NCBI RefSeq assembly: GCF_027924405.1
Contig: NZ_AP026978.1
Span: 2,790,001-2,854,000 of the forward strand
Length of the DNA: 64,000 bases
Origin: Nocardia sputorum
Lineage (GTDB): Bacteria > Actinomycetota > Actinomycetes > Mycobacteriales > Mycobacteriaceae
Direction: 5' to 3'
The position numbers and the translations under genes were made by a program. How positions within the stretch are numbered: the stretch's first letter is position 1; each line of letters starts with the position of its first letter. A model generated the notes under the pieces. That model ran no database searches. It worked only from the letters and a program-made list of their open reading frames with translations, and was not told the DNA's origin. Positions 59,164-64,000 of this stretch are shown here, piece by piece.

Positions 59164-59727
59164 TCAGTCGCCGAGGTCGGGCGGTGTGGTGGCCAGCAGG
59201 CGCGGGTCCGGTTCGTGTCCGGCTGTGGTGGCGGCTCCGGCGAGGGCGCGGGCGAAGGTGAGCAGGCCGCGGGGACTGCGTTTGTCCAGTCCGCCCAGCA
59301 GTTGCTTCAGGACGGTGAGCTGATCGAAGTAGATCCGTTCAGTCACCAGGTTCTCGTGCTCGTCGAAGACGAAGTAGGCCGTCATCCTGGTCCTGTGGGT
59401 GGACCCGGTCGGCGGGATCTTTCCGAGCGGCCCCGAATGGGTTCCCAGTAACCAGAATTCGACGATCACCGCGTCGTGACTGTGCCGCAGGGCGATGATC
59501 TCGTGGTCTTGGTCGGGAAAGGCGCGGCGGGTGTCGCGATAGTAGTCGCGCACCTCCTCGTCGCCGTCGTGGACGACCAGCGGCGCGATCAGCTCGTAAT
59601 GCGGGTGCGGGAACGTCGACAGGGTGGCGTCCCAGTCCTGGGCCACTTCGTCGTGGAAGTGGTCGAGAACGAGTTTCTCCCGGGCGCGCAGAACGGGTTC
59701 GGGGGGCAAGGTGAAACGTGACGACAT
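59164..59727 (-). CDS. SnoaL-like (NTF2 fold) protein
   Basis: 187 residues. NTF2-like fold: RAREKLVLDHFHDEVAQDWDATLSTFPHPHYELIAPLVVHDGDEEVRDYYRDTRRAFPDQDHEII, then THRTRMTAYFVFDEHENLVTERIYFDQLTVLKQL, as in SnoaL ester cyclases and dehydratases. The His-Asp-rich pocket residues are typical of that group. Start ATG 59727, 14 bases after the upstream gene. Second gene in the four-gene operon; likely acts on the same compound as the two metallo-hydrolases. Confidence 0.75.
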   Translation of the reverse strand: MSSRFTLPPEPVLRAREKLVLDHFHDEVAQDWDATLSTFPHPHYELIAPLVVHDGDEEVRDYYRDTRRAFPDQDHEIIALRHSHDAVIVEFWLLGTHSGPLGKIPPTGSTHRTRMTAYFVFDEHENLVTERIYFDQLTVLKQLLGGLDKRSPRGLLTFARALAGAATTAGHEPDPRLLATTPPDLGD

Positions 59728-59741
59728 GGGTAGGTCTCTCC

Positions 59742-60851
59742 TCAACGCTGCGGCCCGTGGGTGATGTGGCCGTGATGGAAGGTGGGGTGGGCGCCCGGGT
59801 TGGTCCACACGCCGGTGAGTTCGCTGGAGGGGAAGAACTGCAGGAACCGTGCGTCGGTTCGGCTGCGGTCGGCCAGCGTCTTCTCGAGGACGATCGAGTT
59901 GTATTGATCGGCGGTGGTTTCGATCGTGTTCGCGTTGAGCACGACCTCCTGCTGCCACTGCTGGGCCCAGCGCGCCAGGCCGGGCATCCGGGAGTGTTCC
60001 GGGGTCAGCGCTTCGGTCGCGATCACGTTCTCGCTGCTGACCCAGATCCCGGTCGATGTGTTGAGCACCAGGCTCTGGTTACCGAACACGTGGCCCGGGG
60101 TCTTGACCACGGCGACACCGGGACCGAGGACGACCGAGCCGTCGATGGGCCGGAACGCTTCCGCGGGCACGTCACGATAGGTGGCGGGCTGGTACCACGG
60201 CTTCTGCAGTGGATGCAGCTCGGCCATGCCGACCAGCTCGTCACGCTGGACGATGACCTGCGCGTTGGGGAAGATCGCCGCCGGTGTGGTGCCGAGGTCG
60301 TCCTGAGGCGCCGTGGTGCCGATCCACCGCCGCAGATCTTGGGTGTGCAGGTGGTCGAACATCAGGTAGTCGACCTCCTCGGGCGCGATCCCCAGGCGCG
60401 ACAGATGCGCTTGCACCGTGCCGTGCTCGCGGACCATGCGCCGTTGGATCACGGCCGGGGTGCGCTGGGCGAGATTGTCGAAATACGGTGTGTAACGCCC
60501 GCGTTCGACGTCCGAGGGTTCGAACAGCAGCGTGCGGCGGCGGCCGTCGGAATCGTGCCAGCGGATCACCAGCATGCGGTTGGTGATCGACAGGAACGGT
60601 GCGATGGCGCGGGAGGCGCGGAACAGTCCGAAGCGGGTCGGATACGGCAGTGTCACCAGATCGCAGGTGGTGACGCTGTCGGGGGTGCCGGTGCTCGGGA
60701 ACTCTCGGCGGAACGCCGCGGCCCGGGCGCGAGCCAGTCGTAGGCGCGCGCCGGGGCCGCCGTCTGCGTGGGCGAGATCGGTGAAGGTGTCGATGGGGTC
60801 TCCGATGGTCCGAAGATCGGCGACGTCGGAGGTTCCCCAGGGGAAACGCAT
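59742..60851 (-). CDS. Metallo-beta-lactamase-fold protein with degenerate zinc motif
   Basis: 369 residues from ATG 60851 (GGAG 7 bases upstream; TTG 60863 less likely). The MBL core is present (VDYLMFDHLHTQDLRRWIG, VAVVKTPGHVFGNQSLVLNT, WVSSENVI). The HxHxDH motif, however, reads H-L-H-T-Q-D, with Asp and final His changed, and the bridging Asp position is Glu. An extended N-terminus of about 130 residues precedes it. First gene of the operon, directly behind the two ATCCAC-type palindromes. Could be a non-zinc or altered-metal hydrolase. Confidence 0.72.
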   Translation of the reverse strand: MRFPWGTSDVADLRTIGDPIDTFTDLAHADGGPGARLRLARARAAAFRREFPSTGTPDSVTTCDLVTLPYPTRFGLFRASRAIAPFLSITNRMLVIRWHDSDGRRRTLLFEPSDVERGRYTPYFDNLAQRTPAVIQRRMVREHGTVQAHLSRLGIAPEEVDYLMFDHLHTQDLRRWIGTTAPQDDLGTTPAAIFPNAQVIVQRDELVGMAELHPLQKPWYQPATYRDVPAEAFRPIDGSVVLGPGVAVVKTPGHVFGNQSLVLNTSTGIWVSSENVIATEALTPEHSRMPGLARWAQQWQQEVVLNANTIETTADQYNSIVLEKTLADRSRTDARFLQFFPSSELTGVWTNPGAHPTFHHGHITHGPQR

Positions 60852-60864
60852 ATCGGACTCCAAT

Positions 60865-60915
60865 ATCCACGGTGTGGGTTTGGTGTGGCTCCGACACTAT
60901 ATCCACGATGTGGAT
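60865..60915. promoter_or_regulatory. Twin ATCCAC-N3-GTGGAT operators between the MBL operon and its TetR
   Basis: ATCCAC-GAT-GTGGAT (60901-60915) is a perfect palindrome. ATCCAC-GGT-GTGGGT (60865-60879) has one mismatch. Centres are 36 bases apart, and both lie in the 94-base divergent region. The TetR gene starts 31 bases after the second site and the MBL gene 14 bases before the first, so one TetR should control both. Confidence 0.65.
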
Positions 60916-60945
60916 TAAATCAAGGGGGTGCGGCAGAATGACCAC

Positions 60946-61638
60946 ATGACCAGCCAAGCTCCCTCGACGCGCCGCGGGCGACCCCCGAAAGGCGCGGGAC
61001 AGCTCACCCGCGCGGGGATCATCGAGGCGACCCTCGACGTGATCGGCAGCGACGGTGTCGGCGCGGTGGGTATCCGAGCGGTCGCGCGCGCGCTCGGAGT
61101 CGATCCGAAAAGCCTGTACAACTACGTCGACGGGAAAGACGGGTTACTCGATGCGGTAGCCGAGCATCTCTTGGGCTCGATCGAGTTGCCCGCGCTCAGC
61201 GGTGATCTCCGCAGTGATCTGCGTGCCATCGCGGAGGCGTTCCGCGATCGCGCTCTTCGGCATCCCGCGGCCGCCGCGCTGGTCCTCACGCGGCAGCTGG
61301 GATCGGTGGAGGGCTTGTCGCCGATCCAAGCCGTCTTGGAGGTGCTGCGCGCCGCGGGGTGCGACTCGGAGGAAGCGGTTCATCTCTTGCGGGCGATGTT
61401 GGCCACGCTCATCGGCACTCTGCTGCGCGAAGTCAGCGCGGGCCCCACCTACGGAATCAGCGACACCGCCGGCATCGCCGCACGGCGGACGACCCTGGAA
61501 CAATCCGGACTGCCGGCCGTGGCCGAGGCTGCTCCGTACTTGGCCCGGTTCGACAGCCAGGCGGAATTCGACTACGCGATGGATCTGGCGCTCGATGCGA
61601 TCGTCGCGCGTGTCAGCGGTTCGGCACGAAACGGCTGA
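60946..61638 (+). CDS. TetR-family regulator (TetR_C type)
   Basis: 230 residues. N-terminal RRGRPPKGAGQLTRAGIIEATLDVIGSDGVGAVGIRAVARALGVDPKSLYNYVDGKDGLLDAV is a clear helix-turn-helix of the Tet-repressor branch (HTH about 42-62). The C-terminal domain (about 80-225) follows the TetR_C pattern. Start is uncertain: ATG 60946 is used, but GTG 60928 is in frame and the purine run AAGGGGG sits just before it. Divergent from the MBL operon and next to its twin operators; the best regulator assignment in the window. Confidence 0.87.
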   Translation: MTSQAPSTRRGRPPKGAGQLTRAGIIEATLDVIGSDGVGAVGIRAVARALGVDPKSLYNYVDGKDGLLDAVAEHLLGSIELPALSGDLRSDLRAIAEAFRDRALRHPAAAALVLTRQLGSVEGLSPIQAVLEVLRAAGCDSEEAVHLLRAMLATLIGTLLREVSAGPTYGISDTAGIAARRTTLEQSGLPAVAEAAPYLARFDSQAEFDYAMDLALDAIVARVSGSARNG

Positions 61639-61832
61639 GCCGCCGACGCACTCACGCGCGTGTGAGACCACACCCGACCCGGAACACCAAGCGCTGCTCG
61701 CCGACGCGGTGGGCCTGGCGCTGTTGCGCGCCGACGCCGGCGAAACGATGCGCGCCTTCCGCGGCGCCGCCGCCGTCGCCGGACGAGCCGAGACCTTTCC
61801 AGCGCATGGCGACCCTTTGCAATGTCGGTGGC

Positions 61833-62732
61833 CTATCCGGTGCGGTTTTCGTCGGTGACGCGTGTCGTGAAGGTGATGGCGTCCTGGCTGGGGGGTGCGC
61901 CGAAAAGGCGGCGATACTCACGGCTGAACTGGGACGGGCTGTCGTATCCGACGAGGTAGCCGATGTTGGCGACATCCCTGGGGTTCGCCGCGAGGAGAAG
62001 CCGGGCCTGGTTGAGTCTGATCTGCTTCTGGTATTGGATGGGGGTCGTGCGGGTCACGGCCTGAAAATGCCGATGGAACGCGGAGGTGCTCATGCCGGTG
62101 AGCCGGGCCAGGTCCGGCACTTGGAACGGCTCTCGATAGTTTTCCCGGATCCATTGCAGGGCTTCGGCGATCGGTGAGAGTCTGGGGTCGGTGAGACCGA
62201 TCTGGCGGACGATCGCGCCGTGCTCGCTGGTGAGCAATCGCCATAGGATCTCCCGCTTGATCAGCGGTGTGAGCACATCCCGGTCACGCGGCTGGTCGAG
62301 TAGGCGAACCAGTCGCATGGCGGCGTCGAGCAGTTCCTTCGACGCCTCTGCGAAGCCGACGGCAGGTGGCGCGATCGTGTCGTCGGCGAAGGCGCCGCGA
62401 CCTGCCTGCAGCAGCAGCTCAGCGACCTGCGAGGGCTGTAGCAACAGACACAGACCCAATACCGGTCGTTCCGGGGTGGCTTCGAGGAAACGGCATTTGA
62501 GCGGTACGGCGGTGGAGGCCACCAGGTAGTGCCCGGCACGGTGGTCGTATACCTGCTCGCCGTACGCGAGACGTTTCGCGCCCTGGGCGATCAGCGTCAT
62601 GCGTGTACCGGCCATGGACGGTGGCGGGGGCAGGATCGACACCTCCCGGCCGACCAGCAGGTCCTGGATTGCCGTTGCCCCGTCGTCTCGCGCATGGCGG
62701 GCCAACAGCGTGCAGAGCTCATCGAGCGGCAT
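61833..62732 (-). CDS. AraC-family regulator
   Basis: 299 residues. N-terminal AraC_N-type ligand domain (about 1-190) with DHRAGHYLVASTAVPLKCRFLEAT, and C-terminal double helix-turn-helix (about 200-299): PFQVPDLARLTGMSTSAFHRHFQAVTRTTPIQYQKQIRLNQAR and DVANIGYLVGYDSPSQFSREYRRLFGAPPSQ. This is the subgroup often next to SDR genes in actinomycetes. Located 59 bases downstream of the small membrane gene, on the same strand; it probably regulates the 62792-63950 genes. Confidence 0.87.
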   Translation of the reverse strand: MPLDELCTLLARHARDDGATAIQDLLVGREVSILPPPPSMAGTRMTLIAQGAKRLAYGEQVYDHRAGHYLVASTAVPLKCRFLEATPERPVLGLCLLLQPSQVAELLLQAGRGAFADDTIAPPAVGFAEASKELLDAAMRLVRLLDQPRDRDVLTPLIKREILWRLLTSEHGAIVRQIGLTDPRLSPIAEALQWIRENYREPFQVPDLARLTGMSTSAFHRHFQAVTRTTPIQYQKQIRLNQARLLLAANPRDVANIGYLVGYDSPSQFSREYRRLFGAPPSQDAITFTTRVTDENRTG

Positions 62733-62791
62733 GCACCGGAGTTTAGTGCTCCGGGATGAACAATCCGCAGGTAGACTGCGCTTTCTGGGGT

Positions 62792-63154
62792 TCATCCCAG
62801 CGCGTGTGCGATGACGATGACGCAGCCGAGGACGAATTCCAGGGCGGCGAAGGAAAGAAATTCCACCGGCCGGATCGGAAGACCCTTCAGGACGATGGAC
62901 AGCATCCGCCCGGCGAACCCAAGGAAGATCGGCACGGCCAACAGGAACATCGGCGCCCAGCCGATGTATACCCCTGCCATGAAACGGTGGATGTGGTCTG
63001 CGGTCGCCTCACCCCCGCGGGCTCCCTGCACCAGTTGAAGACCGGCGCCCGCAACGATGACAGCCGCCGTCAGCAGCAGACAGGCCATGACTGTCATGTC
63101 GGCGCCGGTGAAGGAGCTGTGCGCGGCAGCCGGCAGCAATCCTTGGGTTTCCAT
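62792..63154 (-). CDS. Small membrane protein
   Basis: 120 residues with three predicted membrane helices: about 22-43 (MACLLLTAAVIVAGAGLQLV), 62-85 (AGVYIGWAPMFLLAVPIFLGFA) and 100-119 (FLSFAALEFVLGCVIVIAHAL). Resembles small unnamed actinobacterial proteins located with SDR genes (DUF4345-like layout). Start ATG 63154. Likely cotranscribed with the SDR upstream. Confidence 0.6.
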   Translation of the reverse strand: METQGLLPAAAHSSFTGADMTVMACLLLTAAVIVAGAGLQLVQGARGGEATADHIHRFMAGVYIGWAPMFLLAVPIFLGFAGRMLSIVLKGLPIRPVEFLSFAALEFVLGCVIVIAHALG

Positions 63155-63188
63155 AGTGATGTCGTGTTCCTCTGGTGGCAGTCGGCGG

Positions 63189-63950
63189 TCAGGCTTGTTG
63201 GGTGGGGCGTACGAGCAGTTCGGCGACGGCCACATGCCGGGGGCGGGTGACGATGTATCCGACCGCGTCGGCGATGTCGCGGCTTTGCAGTCGCTCGATG
63301 TCGCCGAGTGCGGCGGCGATCTGCTGCTGGACGACGGCGGGATTGTGATCGCGCAGTTCGGTGTCGACGCTGCCCGGCTCGACGACGGACACGCGGACGT
63401 GTTGGCGGGCGAGTTCCTGGCGCAGCGCCTCGCTGAAGGCGCCGACACCGAATTTGGTGGCGCAGTACACCGCGGACATGGCGAATGCGCTGCGGCCTGC
63501 GAGCGAGCCGATGTTGACGATGTCGGCGACCCGGCGCGGCTGCTGGCCGGCGGCCTCGACCAGATGGGGTATGGCGGCGTGGGTGCAGTACATCAGGCCC
63601 ATGAGATTGACGTCGATCATGCGCCGCCAATCGTCGATATCCGCTCCTGGCGCGGGGCCGAGCAGCATGAGCCCCGCGTTGTTGACCACAGTGTCCAGGC
63701 GGCCCAGGCCCTCGACGGTCCGCTCGACCGCTTCCGCGGCAGCGACGGAGTCGGTGACGTCGGCGGGCACGACCAACGCCTGTCCGCCTGCGTCGGAGAT
63801 TTCCGTGGCGAGGTCGGTGAGCCGATCTTCGCGCCGCCCGACCACGGCCACCGACGCGCCCTCACGGGCAAGCTCCAAGGCGGTGGCGCGGCCGATACCG
63901 CTGGAGGCTCCGGTGACCAGCGCGACGGTTCCCTCGAGAGAGTGAGTCAT
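63189..63950 (-). CDS. Short-chain dehydrogenase/reductase
   Basis: 253 residues, classical SDR. TGASSGIG at about 13-20, Arg39-Arg40 after strand 2 (GRREDRL), which favours NADPH, NNAG at about 90-93, catalytic Ser (NIGSLAGRSA), Tyr and Lys (YCATK). The YdfG/oxidoreductase type with VRVSVVEPGSVDTELRDH. Start ATG 63950. First gene of a group SDR, membrane protein and AraC regulator. Confidence 0.87.
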   Translation of the reverse strand: MTHSLEGTVALVTGASSGIGRATALELAREGASVAVVGRREDRLTDLATEISDAGGQALVVPADVTDSVAAAEAVERTVEGLGRLDTVVNNAGLMLLGPAPGADIDDWRRMIDVNLMGLMYCTHAAIPHLVEAAGQQPRRVADIVNIGSLAGRSAFAMSAVYCATKFGVGAFSEALRQELARQHVRVSVVEPGSVDTELRDHNPAVVQQQIAAALGDIERLQSRDIADAVGYIVTRPRHVAVAELLVRPTQQA

Positions 63951-64000
63951 GGCTAGTGCCTTTCGATAAGCCCCTGGTGCGGGGATCGCGCGACACTGCG

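Overview
The window is GC-rich (about 68-70% by eye) and has the gene set of a mycolic-acid actinomycete: a complete yrbE/mce lipid-import operon, a close relative of mycobacterial ChoD, an EthA-like Baeyer-Villiger monooxygenase, a LexA with the actinobacterial winged-helix N-terminus, deazaflavin-type reductases, many TetR regulators, and GTG starts with 1- or 4-base stop/start overlaps. A Nocardia-like chromosome is the best guess; species is not resolvable. I found no rRNA, tRNA, insertion sequence, prophage, integrase or CRISPR array.

Layout. 1-7139 (-): yrbEA-yrbEB-mceABCDEF, with mceF cut by the window edge and a 9-bp-arm palindrome upstream. 7437-11351: alpha/beta hydrolase, small membrane protein, cyclase-family hydrolase, crotonase-fold enzyme, SDR. 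11491-13284 (-): Ser/Gly-rich surface protein and a DUF4239-type membrane protein. 13891-16636 (+): a compact MetE-like protein and a P450 that lacks the ExxR arginine. 16803-19246 (+): a membrane protein with a TIR/SLOG-like Rossmannoid C-terminus beside a SLATT/DUF4231-type membrane protein, a possible conflict or defence pair. 19560-28452: glyoxalase-fold protein, DUF5709-type protein, serine-hydrolase lipoprotein, choD and divergent TetR, nitronate monooxygenase, a small conserved protein, a secreted GH1 enzyme, a deazaflavin reductase.

28505-33451 (+): bisC-type molybdoenzyme, LysR, overlapping LexA, sirtuin. 33472-37209: PadR repressor divergent from a SnoaL-like / desaturase-like / ferredoxin-reductase operon. 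37836-40748: secreted peptidoglycan-type hydrolase, saccharopine-dehydrogenase-like reductase, chorismate-lyase-like protein. 41060-45579 (+): ABC importer of the sulfonate/nitrate class interlocked with an AprA/AsfA-like flavoprotein and a 2[4Fe-4S] ferredoxin, probably organosulfur assimilation; then a frameshifted comB-like gene. 46411-50826 (-): P450, SDR, EthA-like monooxygenase and TetR in one operon preceded by two GGTAC-N6-GTACC palindromes.

50947-57278: a short threonyl-tRNA synthetase (-) without TGS/editing domains, preceded by a 16-residue leader ORF with three consecutive Thr codons and mutually exclusive hairpins, which looks like a ribosome-mediated attenuator; divergently, a sugar-type ABC importer with a fused double permease and a membrane-TPR protein. 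57300-63950: histidine phosphatase, a four-gene metallo-beta-lactamase/SnoaL operon controlled by a divergent TetR through twin ATCCAC-N3-GTGGAT-type sites, then SDR, small membrane protein and AraC regulator.

The most unusual items are the Thr leader/short ThrRS unit (52168-52313), the SLATT/Rossmannoid pair (16803-19246), the ExxR-less P450 and the paired palindromic operators.
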